Shown piece after piece: positions 1 to 9,766 of a DNA stretch of 64,000 nucleotides (position 1 is its first letter; the number at the start of each line of letters is the position of its first letter). The DNA is from Powellomyces hirtus (lineage: Eukaryota > Chytridiomycota > Chytridiomycetes > Spizellomycetales > Powellomycetaceae): positions 310,001-374,000 of the forward strand of contig JAHLKG010000025.1 of assembly GCA_025526995.1 (NCBI GenBank). The letters are read 5' to 3'. A program made the translations under genes and the position numbers. Below the pieces are notes generated by a model. It saw only the letters and a program-made list of their open reading frames with translations, made no database searches and was not told the DNA's origin.

Positions 1-180
1 CAGTACCACAATCTCATCGCTGTACTTGCCTTCTCATCGCTGTGCTCCCTTGAGCCTTATAGCATTTTGTATGCGTCCGCTGTGTCCAATGTCACTCGGC
101 TTTCTCCCGGCTATGGTGCTCATGGTAGATGCCCTGCATCACACTTCCCCGTTGGGAAGACCGCCCAGCGGTTCCCCGGC

Positions 181-910
181 CATCGTCCAACGATGCCGGT
201 ATCTCACCTAGTGAGGTCTACTGGCTCGCAGTCTTCGGCTCATTGCCCAGCGATCCCGGCATCTTGCCCAGCGAGGTATGTCACCCAGCGACCTTCGGCC
301 CATCGTCAAACGATGCCGGCATCTCACCTCGTGAGGTCTACTGCCTCGCAGTCTTCGGCTCATCGCCCAGCGATCCCGGCATCTTGCCCAGCGAGGTATG
401 TTGCCCAGCGACCTTCGGCCCATCGTCAAACGATGCCGGTATCTTGGCCGAAGCCCTTCTCTTCCCCTTCGCGTGGGTATGTACTACGGCCATGGTCCCC
501 GCGGGTCTCGAGGTACGCTGCCATGCAAATCTGGTGCCGGTCACCTTGCATCGGCAGCCGGTCGATACCCAGCATCACCCTTCTCACCCAGTGAGGTATG
601 CCACCCAGCGGCCTTTGGCCCATCGTCAAACAATGCCGGTATCTTGACTGAAGCCCTTCTCTTCCCCTTCCCGTAGGTATGTACCACGGCCATGGTCCCC
701 GCGGGTCTCGAGGTACGCCGCCATGCAAATCTGGTGCCAGTCACCTTGCATCGGCAAGCCGTCGGCTCATCCCCCAGCGATCCCGGCATCTCACACAGTG
801 AGGTATGCTGCCCAGCAGCCTTCGGCCATCGTCCAACGATGCCGGCATCTCGCCCAGCAAGGTATGCTGCCCAGCAGCCTTTGGCCATTGTCCAACGATG
901 CCGAGATCTC
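181..910. repeat. Nested tandem repeats at the 3' end of the gypsy element
   Basis: Two unit sizes are visible. Units of about 120 bp occur at 181-300 and 301-420. Two 200-bp units follow, beginning at 421 and 621. Shorter 60-bp iterations run from about 828. All are built on a core containing the palindrome GATGCCGGCATC and the phrase CCCAGCGAGGTATG. Several overlapping open frames cross the array in all phases because the units lack stops; I do not regard them as genes. The array lies just beyond the stop of the gypsy polyprotein, where a 3' untranslated region and 3' LTR would be expected. No LTR copy is visible before the window edge. Confidence 0.85.
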
Positions 911-973
911 GCGCTATAAGGTCCTCTACCTCAAGTAGCATATCTCTTGTTAATTTACGGTACAGCTCGCTAT

Positions 974-3900
974 CTAGGTTCTCTTACGTTGCCTGGCTGC
1001 TAGCCTTTGGCCGCGGTCCTCTCCGGGGTGCTCCAGGAGCCATTCTTCCAGTGCGGTCGTCCCCTTCACGTGTGCATACGGCTCCCATGTGTTCTGGGTG
1101 CTGTCGTAACCTGTCCACTTGACTAAGAACTGCTCGGTGTTCCTGTGCCATCTGGCATTTAGGATCTTGTCTACTTGGTGAGTCTCCTGACCGTCTTCGT
1201 CCTTTTCGGGCTCAGGCGGAGCGGTGACCTGTCTGTACGGGGTACCGCCTGGATCATGGTACCGTCCCAGAATGCCGACATTAAAAACTGGGTGCAACCC
1301 GGTGAACTCCTTGGGTAGTTCGAGCTCGTAGGTGTCAGGATGCGGCCCCTTGCCGCGTACTGTGAATGGCCCAATCCATTGCTCAGCCAGCTTTTTGTTC
1401 CTTGTGGTGACGCTGGTAATCGCGATACCCTCACAATGGAGTAAGACCTTGTCACCCTCTCGGTATGCTTCCGTGTGCTTCTTGCAGTCGTAGTACTTTG
1501 CCTGCTGGTCCTGTGCATCTCGGAGCCGTTGCTGCACAATGCAACTCACGTCGGCGAATTCCTTAACCCGTCTCTCCACGGCGGTTCGTGCCGATTGCCG
1601 TATCATCTCTCCGGGGTTAGGTGCTACCCATTGGTTCGGTACCCAGGGAACGCGGCCTAGGTCAATCTCGAAAGGGGATAGTCCCGTCGACGTCTGCGGC
1701 GTTCGGTTGTAGTTGTACTCGAGTGTGGGGAGTAAGCTCTTCCAGTTGGAGCCAGCATAGTCAAGAAAGGGGCCCATGAATCCCTTGATCGTCTTGATGG
1801 TGTTCTCCGCCTTGCCGTCGGTCTGTTGGTGTCGTGCCGACGAGAGTTCTTGCTTGACGTCGAGTGCCCGCATGAGGTAGCGCCAGAATTCTGATAGCCA
1901 CTTGGGGTCCCGATCGCTCACGATGGTGTGGGGTAACCCCGTGTGGCAAAATGTCTGTTCCAGAAAGAGTTGAGCCGTCTCCTGAGCTGTAGCGCGTGTG
2001 TTAGTAGGTAGGAGTATCACGCGGCATGAAAGGTAGTCGACGATGAGGAGTACGGCATCTGCCGTCTTGGTCAGTCTCTCGCCGGTGTGGTGCAGGGTTC
2101 TTCGTCACGTCGGGCTCTATCCGAGGTTCCCCCCCCCTTAGAGCCTGACGTGGGGAAGAATATATCCATGCCGATTTGTTGCCAACAAGCGTCGGGGATC
2201 AGTAAGCTGCGGAGGAAACCGATGGGCGCGGTTCGCTTGTGACGTTGGCAGGTAGGGCAGGTGCGGACATATTGGTACACATCACGTTCCATGTGGGGCC
2301 AGTAGTACGACTCCAGAAGTTTGGCGAGCGTCCCTTGGACACCAGAGTGACCACCGTTCGCAAGGGAGCCGTGATGAATTTGAAGGAGTGGCCCCTGCAA
2401 GCTGTCGGGGACGTACCGACGGTCATGGTACATCAAGAATCAGTGCGGAGGGGGGCCCACTGTCCGGAATCGGCGTGCATGGCCGGATAGGTTCTCCGGG
2501 GAACTGTTGATGGTTAGTAAGATGTTTTGGCCGAAATCATCCGATGCGAGCGCTTGGGTCCAGTCCGCATCGGTCGGCATGTGCGTCGTGATGGGCTTCT
2601 CCGTCTGCACAATGGCTGTGACCACGTTGATCTTGGCCTGGCAGGTTGCACACTTGGGGTCGTAAGTTGGGTCGTGACTGAGGAAGTCGGCAATCGAATT
2701 CCATGTGCCGGGGAGGTATTCCACTGAGAAATCAAACTGTTGGAGGAACTCGACCCAGCCTGCTTGGCGGCGTGACAGGTGGGGTTGTTCCTGGAGATAG
2801 ATCAGGGATTTGTGGTCAACAAACGCGCGGAATGGGCGGCCGATGAGGTAATGGCGGTTGGCGCGGATGGATTTGACTAGTCCCAGCAGTTCTTGTTCAT
2901 GCACGGGGTATTGGGTCTTGGCGGGTTGCATCTTGCGGGAGTAGTATGTCACTGGGCGAAGTTGTGGAAGGTTGGCTAAGCCCGATTTGGTGGTTGGTAG
3001 TGGGTGAGGGTAAGGGAAATCCCCTTTAGCCGGCTGTGCCAGCCATCTGCCGTAAGCGTAGCCCGATGCGTCTGTGAACAAGTAGGTGTCGAGCGCCGGG
3101 TCGAAGTACGCTAGGGTGGGTGCCGAGGAGCATAATTCCTTTAAGCGATTGAATGCTCGATCTTCCTCGTCACCCCACTGCCATGGGCGGTTGCCAGATT
3201 GCAAGTTCGTTAGTGGCAGGGCAATCTGTGCACACTCGGGAATGTATTCCTTGACGTAGTTGACGAGGCCCATGAAGCTAAGGAGCTCCAGGGGGTTGGT
3301 CGGGCGAGGCCGTTCCCGGACCGCGGTCACGTTGGAGGGGGCGATACTCAGGCCATCCTTGCCGACTCGGTGGCCGCAGAACTCGACTTCGTCAACAGCC
3401 CATTGACATTTACTGGGTTTGACGTGAAGGCGATGTTCCGCCAAGGTCTTGAGGATCTCGTCAACGTGCTGAATGTGCGAATTCATGTCGGTGCTGAATA
3501 TGAGAATGTCGTTGAGGTATGAGATCACGTAGGCGTCATACTTGTTGCCCAAGAGTTTGTTGGTGAGTCGCTGGAATGTAGCAGGTGCATTAGTTAAGCC
3601 GAAAGGTAGAACATTGTATTCGAAGTGTCCAAAACGTGTTCAGAACGCTGTTTTCTCCCTATCTTCCGGTCGAATCATGATGCAGTGATACACGTCACGG
3701 ATGTCGATCGCGGTAAATACCCGCATGTTGACAAGCCTGTCGCGCAGTTCCGAGAGGTTCGGAAGTGGCGTGGCATCCTTGTGGGTCATCTTGTTCAGTG
3801 CCCGGTAGTCAATGCAGCAGCGTAAGCCGCCGTCCTTCTTTGGGGCAAATAGGATGGGCGCGCCCCACGGGCTGCGAGAGTGTGAGATCCAACCCTTGTC

Positions 3901-4902
3901 CATTAAGCGCTGCATCTGCTGGCCGAGCTCGTCCAATTTGTCCGGGCTCAAATGTCGGAGTGGCTGCATTACGGGCTTCGAGCCGGGTTTGAGCCGAATG
4001 GTGAAATTGTCCTCGCCTTGATCCAGAGGCATGCCTGACTGCTCGGTGAATAACATTGTGACGTATTTCTCTAGGGTTGTTCAGAGTGGATGGTTGGCCG
4101 CCAGCGCCTCTAGCGGGTCCTCTTGATCTGCTGCCTTGGCTTTGGCGTTGGTGTGGCGTTGCTCCTCCAAGATTGCCCTCTTCTTGGCGTCGACCATCTG
4201 TACGAATTGAGCCTCTACGACTGGAATCGCATCTACGATGTGTACCTCAAAGACTCCGGTGATCTCGCCCTTCTTCATCAAGCGTTTCCATTGCTTGGTC
4301 GTGTAGATTCCCTCTGCATTGAGTGCTGGCTTCACTGGCTGGAATCTGCGGGGCCGTATCTCTTGTGGGGAGAGCAGGCGGGCGGTGCACGTGGACGGTG
4401 CTTCCCAATGGCGATTAGTTGATTTGGCTTGAAGGCTGAGGGTCTGGCCGTCGTGGTAAAATGTCATTGTTGGGAAGCCTTCTTAATTGAAAAGCCCTCG
4501 AACATCCAATCCCAATATGAACGGCAAGCCGAGTATGACATCGACCCTGATCGGTGCGACCACAAACGGTATGGTGCCTTCCCGGTAGGTAATCTTCTCC
4601 TCGGTGAACACCGAGAGGTCCCCACAGGTCATCTTCATTGCACCATAGTTTCCCGCTCTATCGCCCCATCGGACCTCCAGCGGAGTTGGAGAGGTGTAGG
4701 TCCGGAGGCCGTGCTTGGCTGCCCAAGTGTTGCTGATGATCAAGGTGTTACACCCGGTATCGATTAGGATGCGGGCAAAGTGCCCTTGTATCTTCCCGTG
4801 AACCGCAAATGTCTTCCTGTGGATGCGGGGTCCCGGCCTGTCCGTGGGGATCTTGTCTTGTATCCGGGGTTGGGGTACTGAGACGGTGCAAACGTTCAGC
4901 AC
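974..4902 (-). pseudogene. Gypsy Pol polyprotein (protease-RT-RNase H-integrase-chromodomain), broken
   Basis: One frame runs from 4902 to about 2130, interrupted by TAA at 4483 and TGA at 4081, 3640 and 2440; a second frame continues from about 2130 to 974. Protease has the DTG motif in ILIDTGCNTL. Reverse transcriptase carries QPLRHLSPDKLDEL-type N-terminal sequence, but its active site reads YLND instead of YLDD, so a catalytic Asp is lost. RNase H retains LFTDASG. Integrase has the H-H-C-C zinc finger (HHGSLANGGH, then CPTCQRH), the Asp in IVSDRDPKW and the Glu in QTDGKAEN. The C-terminal chromodomain reads HQVDKILNAR, then FLVKWTGYDS and NTWEP; the first cage aromatic is replaced by His. 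Three of four stops are TGA where CGA (Arg) is plausible, which fits C-to-T decay. Confidence 0.9.
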
Positions 4903-6152
4903 CCGGGGCGAAAATCCGAGCTGTTGACTGAGCCCCCGTCGCTGACCGCATCGTCCCCGGGCTCTTCGGTGATCTCTACAGGGGCGGCAAACGTTCTATG
5001 CTCACCATTCTTACCTTTACCTGCTGAGCTACCACGGGCATAGTGCCCCTTGCCTCCGCAGTTGAAACATTTGTTGTGTTCACGACGTTCGTTATAGACG
5101 ACGCGCTTGCGGTCTGAGATCCCTTGGTGGTTGTCGGTACCGCACATGGGACGACCAGAGCCATAGGGGGTGTGGCGACCCCTTTCTTGTGCTTGATAGT
5201 TCCCTCGATATACCTGAGCCGGCTGGACTGCAGCGTACTGACGTCTCCTTCCGTCGGGGGTTACCCGCGTGACATCGTCCGCATAGCCTCGAATCCTGTA
5301 GCATAGTAGGGCTTCGTTCTGTAGCTCGGTGATCGGGATCTCGGCGCCATTATTCCTCATGATTGCGGCATAGCAGTGGTCCCGAATGCGCTGGCCGACA
5401 TGGTTGGTCGCAAATCCCATCAAGAAATAGTCACGCTCTTGCCTTGGGGTAAGCCGCTCCTTGTCGTCGAGCGTCGCAATCTGGGCCCAAAGGGTATTGA
5501 ACTTGGCGATATACTCCAATATGCTATTAGTGAAAACCAGCCGCTTCATCTTTGCTTCTGCGGTGTTTCGTAAGTTGGCGGGGTAGAAGCGGATGCGAAG
5601 GATCCTCGTGAATTCTTCCAATATCGTGGGCTGGTCGCCGGCATCTCTGAGCATTTGCCACCATTTGTCGGCGGTTTCCTTGAGGTACCCCGAGATGTGG
5701 TCGACGTCCCGGTGGTCCGTCCTGAAGTCGGTTGCCTCAAGGTAGCGCGTGTGGGCCTTCAAGAACTCATCAACCTTTGACACCATTTTTTCACTGTTTC
5801 CTTTTCCTAACCCTAACCCTAACCCTAACCCTTTTCCTAACCCTAACCCTAACCCTAAGTGTGTCAGCTGCTTGCGAAGGTTCTCGCGGCGTTTTTTCTC
5901 GGCTTGCATTCGTGCGCAGTTTTCTTCCGCCAGGATGATATCGACGTGTGGTGTTGCAACCACTGCTTGGACTGGAGTCGGAATCATTGAGAGAAGGGCT
6001 TTGAAGCGGGCCTCTTCCATTGCGATCTGTTCCTGCAGTAGGCGTTGGGTCTCCGCCAGTTGTGCAGCCAACATTGAAACGGGGTTGTCGGTCGGTGTGT
6101 CGACTTCGGGTTCTCCTACTGCCATTGGGCTGTTCCTGGTGCTACGTGCCAT
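4896..6152 (-). CDS. Gypsy Gag with zinc knuckle and telomere-repeat-encoded Gly-Leu tract
   Basis: This 418-aa open frame starts at ATG 6152, 29 nt inside the 5' LTR. A Retrotrans_gag-type region covers the middle (WWQMLRDAGDQP to RLTPRQERDYFLMGF). A CCHC zinc knuckle, CFNCGGKGHYARG in sequence, lies near the C-terminus, except that the last expected Cys is not present at the usual spacing. Residues roughly 98-118 are an alternating Gly-Leu tract encoded by in-frame TTAGGG repeats. Gag is in a different frame from Pol and the two overlap by a few bases, so Pol would need ribosomal frameshifting or is displaced by decay. Unlike Pol, Gag has no internal stop. It would package element RNA in cytoplasmic particles. 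Confidence 0.88.
   Translation of the reverse strand: MARSTRNSPMAVGEPEVDTPTDNPVSMLAAQLAETQRLLQEQIAMEEARFKALLSMIPTPVQAVVATPHVDIILAEENCARMQAEKKRRENLRKQLTHLGLGLGLGKGLGLGLGLGKGNSEKMVSKVDEFLKAHTRYLEATDFRTDHRDVDHISGYLKETADKWWQMLRDAGDQPTILEEFTRILRIRFYPANLRNTAEAKMKRLVFTNSILEYIAKFNTLWAQIATLDDKERLTPRQERDYFLMGFATNHVGQRIRDHCYAAIMRNNGAEIPITELQNEALLCYRIRGYADDVTRVTPDGRRRQYAAVQPAQVYRGNYQAQERGRHTPYGSGRPMCGTDNHQGISDRKRVVYNERREHNKCFNCGGKGHYARGSSAGKGKNGEHRTFAAPVEITEEPGDDAVSDGGSVNSSDFRPGC
5804..5858 (-). repeat. In-frame telomere-type (TTAGGG)n tract inside gag
   Basis: On the plus strand this is four CCCTAA units, then CCCTTTT, then four more CCTAA/CCCTAA units. On the coding strand it is two copies of a roughly 30-bp unit, each four TTAGGG hexamers ending in TTAGGAAAAGG. 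TTAGGG translated in this phase gives Leu-Gly repeatedly, and each AAAAGG junction gives Gly-Lys-Gly. TTAGGG is the usual telomere repeat of most filamentous and early-diverging fungi. Confidence 0.95.
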
Positions 6153-6163
6153 TGTTGTCGTCT

Positions 6164-6180
6164 ACGGGGTGGTGCTACCA
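6164..6180 (-). promoter_or_regulatory. Gypsy primer-binding site (initiator tRNA-Met 3' end)
   Basis: Directly abutting the LTR, the minus strand reads TGGTAGCACCACCCCG. TGGTAGCGCC is complementary to the 3' end of fungal initiator tRNA-Met including its CCA; here nine of the first ten bases agree. The position with zero spacing is typical for LTR elements. Confidence 0.75.
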
Positions 6181-6455
6181 TGTAATAATACTAGGTCCGT
6201 TGCCAGAGTCTAGTCTTCTATTTGGGAATTCCCTATGGCTAATTCTACTGTAAGATCTCTAAGTCTTGAATACGCCCTCATTGAAGAATTCCTACTTTTT
6301 TTCTGGACCGTGGAGTGGTCCCGGTCACGTGATGGCCATCTGTGGCCATCCCTAATGTCTAGTACCCTTTGGGATGCTGACGCTAGCATCCATCCCGCGC
6401 GAGGCCCTTCCCAGCGCATATCTAGGCTTAGGCTGGTGAGCCACGCCTCATTACA
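6181..6455 (-). repeat. Gypsy 5' LTR (275 bp)
   Basis: Begins TGTAATAATA and ends CTCATTACA on the plus strand, giving TG..CA termini. It matches the solo LTR at 15069-15343 along its full 275 bp with scattered substitutions. It contains a CACGTG hexamer at 6326-6331. Because the element is on the minus strand this is its 5' LTR and should carry the element promoter. Confidence 0.93.
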
Positions 6456-8764
6456 CCTATTATAGATGGAATCACACTGCACCTATTGATATAGGCAATC
6501 CTGTGAGTACAGGCGTTCACTCCCAAGCTCAACATTTCCTTTTATTGAACTGCAGGAGCAGGAGTTCACAAACAACTATTGTTAAGTGTCTGCCAGTCAT
6601 GTAATGGATGAAATCTCCGCGCACCAGGTGGAGCAGCCATTATTTTTTCTTTTACCATAGATAGACAAGTTCTTTGCTGAACGTTTCATGGGCTTTTTGA
6701 ACTGCAGGAGTACATTCAACTTACGCTGCAAGAAGGGCCCGAGACCAACCAGATGAGGCTGTTGATTATTTTTTGTTGTACTATAGTCTTAGACCTCACG
6801 CTCACTTGTCTTTCTTTTTCCGTTTCGTTCCCAGAAACTGGTTGCAAAAACAGTTTCAAGCTGGCCAATGTTGTTTTTAAGGTCAGCATCACTCCCGAGG
6901 GCTATCACCCAGTTTACCACACCAGCATTCCAAAACAGGATCCTCAGTCTATCCAACATTCCACAAATCGCCACGCTCACTGACTCTGATGTCAATTTCC
7001 GGATTGATAACAAGCCTGCACAAGACAGGGCTACCCACTTCCTGGCACTGAACCTTTAGCAATCTTGCATGACTCTCAATCTCTGAGAGTAATCAAAATT
7101 CAGAATCTGCCAACATTTATCTGTCACAATTAGACGAATAATCGTTTATATCAAAATAATTGTATAAAAAATTTGTGTCAATTGCTTGTCTTGTTTTATA
7201 TTAACAAATGCTGTAACTTAGAGATCGAACTTCTCTACATATCTTCATTTTTTTTTTAAAGCAAATTATTTCTAATTTTAAAATATCAGAGTTCTATATA
7301 AACTTGTGCCCAGATGTCTCCTCCGCTGATTCATACAAAGACATTCGAAGGTTCAGCCAGGACCAACGGCAGTGTTCTGCTCAATACGCATCTGCGTCAA
7401 GACTCAAAGTGTTCTCACACTCAAGCGTGCATGAGTCAGCCATTCATTAATTAATTCATTTGTTCACTAAAGGAAGGGAGGGACGGAAGGCACGCGTGTA
7501 CGCGTCTCTCTTTGTCTTTTCTTTTACATCACACAAGCCCCCCCCCCTTTTTCTTCCTTCCCCCTTTTGAATTGATTGTCCATACCGCGTTCAGCGTTCT
7601 CGTAAAGAGCTCTTTCGGAAAAGGATCGCAGACAGTGGGCCATCATTCACTGTTCCGCACTGGGAAAGGCGAAGAACCCCCTGAGAAAGCAGAATTCCCA
7701 CACAGTCTGCCCCACCCCAAGCTTTTGTGCGCGTGCTCTCTTGATGCAGCGTTGTGAACTCTATTCGTAAGCACTCTCAAGGGAGGAGATACCGCAGATA
7801 AAGCAGATTGCATACGCAGGGCGTCCCGCTTCTGGCAGTCGCGCCAATGACGACTGGGCATTCTTCCATTCGCCCTGGGAACCATTGAGATTGCGCTTTA
7901 CTGCATCAGCCAGCATAGGCATCGGTGGATCCCAAAGAACGAAACGCAATTAGGACATACGGGCTCAAAGTGGCCGCCATTGATCATGCTGTATATATCC
8001 GCAGCACTGCACCGTCATTTCCTCCTTCATGAGTGCGTGACTCGAGGTAGTCTTGGTGAAGGTTTCGCTCCATCGCCATGCTCGACCAGCGTCGAGACGG
8101 GCAGAAACCGAGAGTGGTCTTTTCTCGGAAAGCGATTCCAAGATTTTCGAACCGGGATGTCATCTTCAATATGCTTGTGATCGTTAGATCACTCGTTTTG
8201 CAAGGAATAAACACTTCGACAACTGCCACACTTCACACATCGAGCAAATGTCCCTTGGCACGCCCGCTTCATCCGGCGGCAGCGGACTGGCAAGGGTAGC
8301 GGTAGGGTTGCAAGCACTCGAGAAGACACATATCGCATGGCTCGGCTATCACAGTGGCAAACGTCTTAAATCTATCGGTCTCGCTCAGAAGCCTGCACGA
8401 GGCAGTCTTGTCGCAATGCCGCGGAGGGCGGTCTTGTTCTCGGCCCGCGCTTTGTGCCCGAACTGTCCTTCTTTTCTCTCGGATGCTGGTCATCAACTTC
8501 TTTTCCCCCTTGGTTTCATGCCAGCACGGCCGTCTCTCTCTCGCTGGAGTTGTATCAAACAACGTGTCATGCCTCAGAAGAGTATCCGCCAAACACTCAT
8601 GCGAGCACAACCGTCCAAACAGATGTCTCATATGCTTCCTTTCTGTAGCCCCAATTGTCGGCCTACTCAGCTATTCAAAAAGAACTTGGTCTGTCGCAAA
8701 CCCCATAATATCATTGCGAACGTTGAATCGTTCGTTATGGTACACCTCTCAGCGTAACACAGCA
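6456..8764. other. No gene recognised; AT-rich spacer
   Basis: Only short, unconvincing frames occur. The stretch 7100-7300 is markedly AT-rich. A phrase GAACTGCAGGAG occurs twice (about 6547 and 6700), and a C/T-rich run lies at 7535-7565. I see no domain, tRNA or LTR here. Confidence 0.6.
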
Positions 8765-8959
8765 AAAAAGGGGGATTGTTATTTCCACCCCCCTCCGGTT
8801 AGTTCCACCCCCCCCCCGGTGGCACAGCGCGACACGTGACTTGTCGCCGCGTCGCGATGAAATTTAAATAATATATAAAGACCAGAATCATGAACGGCAT
8901 GCCCATTGTGACTTCCTGACCCAGAAAAATCGTTTAAGCACACCGTTCGCGATCCTGAC
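8765..8959. repeat. Promoter-like repeat module, copy A (empty Harbinger site)
   Basis: This module matches, in reverse orientation, the two flanks of the Harbinger element (15507-15588 and 19161-19318). It runs from a G/C-box-like segment (TTATTTCCACCCCCCTCCGG) through CACGTG at 8833-8838 and a TATA-like AATAATATATAAAG at 8867-8880 to GTTCGCGATCCTGAC. In this copy the TTA target at 8876-8878 is uninterrupted. A short ATG frame begins 5 nt beyond the shared segment. Confidence 0.85.
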
Positions 8960-8963
8960 TACT

Positions 8964-9283
8964 ATGGACAACTCTGCACCACACAGGACCCCACTTGAAG
9001 AGCACAAATTCCAGAGCATGATTGACAACATCTGCACACAAGTGGTCTCTCGCATTCTTTGACACCTACCAGCCTCCCGTGACATCAAAACCTTCAAAAA
9101 CACACCCTACTACGCATTTTTGGCTCTTCCCAAGAAGCTGGTCACTGACCTCTCGACTGGAGCTCATTTCGGCATCATCTCCAGCCAGCCTCTCCCTGCG
9201 CCAGGCGCAAACGCTAGTGGCATACTCCGATACACTCTTGTTCCAATTATGCTTCTCGATAACCTGATTGAACTTCCGGCTAA
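8964..9283 (+). pseudogene. Short unknown reading frame downstream of module A
   Basis: An ATG at 8964 opens a 32-codon frame (MDNSAPHRTPLEEHKFQSMI...) ending with TGA at 9060-9062. The same frame then stays open through NTPYYAFLALPKKLVTDLST to the edge of the copia LTR at 9284, where it is cut. I do not recognise the protein. The TGA and the LTR suggest a broken gene, but chance open sequence is possible. Its interest is that it starts right after the repeated promoter-like module. Confidence 0.3.
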
Positions 9284-9648
9284 AGTATTGGAATGTTGAG
9301 ACTTGCGTACTCAACGTTTGGTCCTTACATTAGATCCTTACTTGGATTCTCCGACTAGAACGCGTGACCGTCATACCGGTAACGCTAAGAGCTGAATTGG
9401 ATCACGTGTGATCACGTGATTGGAGAAAAAGTAGATTAGAACGCTCGAAGCGAGACATTACCGATAAGACTTTAAGACATAAAATACATTCACATACATT
9501 ACATCTCCGTGCATCTGACAACGCTACATTGTCAACTGCATCACAGAAGAGCTCTGTAAACCCCCTTTACAAAGTATACTGGAGGCCACATCGAATTCGG
9601 CCAATCCTCTGCATTTCCGATAAAGTACTGGAAACGACGATATCTCCA
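9284..9648 (+). repeat. Copia 5' LTR (365 bp)
   Basis: Starts (A)GTATTGGAATGTTGAG and ends ATATCTCCA. It matches 14592-14956 over 365 bp with only about nine differences by eye. The first base is A where the 3' LTR has T, so the canonical TG is lost here. Two overlapping ATCACGTG motifs lie at 9401-9420. Confidence 0.92.
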
Positions 9649-9667
9649 TTAGGTTATGAGCCCTGAG
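9649..9667 (+). promoter_or_regulatory. Copia primer-binding site (internal half of initiator tRNA-Met)
   Basis: The bases after the LTR read TTAGGTTATGAGCCCTGAG. The 14-mer at 9652-9665 is the complement of CAGGGCTCATAACC, the anticodon stem-loop of fungal initiator tRNA-Met. Drosophila copia is primed by the cleaved 5' half of the same tRNA, so a half-tRNA primer is the natural reading. Confidence 0.8.
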
Positions 9668-9766
9668 ACCGGTCGAATTCGAATCATTCTCCCTTCGTAA
9701 AACCTGCAAACTACAGGTCTTCCGTCGAAATTCAAGTGCCAAGAAAGTACCGAGCACACCGTCAAG

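Larger units (their letters stand above)
974..6455 (-). mobile_element. Ty3/gypsy chromovirus, decayed, 3' LTR not in window
   Basis: Reading on the minus strand from 6455 the order is 5' LTR, primer-binding site, gag, protease, reverse transcriptase, RNase H, integrase, chromodomain. This is the standard chromovirus order. The 5' LTR is 275 bp with TG..CA ends. The pol frame has in-frame stops at 4483-4485, 4081-4083, 3640-3642 and 2440-2442, and a frame change at a nine-C run near 2130, so it cannot be autonomous as read. The element probably continues leftwards beyond position 1 through the tandem repeats. A related solo LTR lies at 15069-15343. Confidence 0.93.

Noticed and set aside
26..888. 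Overlapping 60-175 codon frames in five phases
   Set aside because: They are all readings of the same tandem repeat, whose unit length and composition leave several frames open; no domain is seen.
181..910. CRISPR-like array
   Set aside because: Repeats are long, imperfect and nested without unique spacers, in a eukaryotic transposon context.
5732..6213. Plus-strand frames rich in Asn-Pro or Leu-Thr
   Set aside because: These are the antisense of gag crossing the TTAGGG tract; the minus-strand Gag has conserved domains.
8248..8839. Frames of 161-169 codons near the promoter-like module
   Set aside because: Two overlapping plus frames and a minus frame are equally open; none has a domain or good exon structure.
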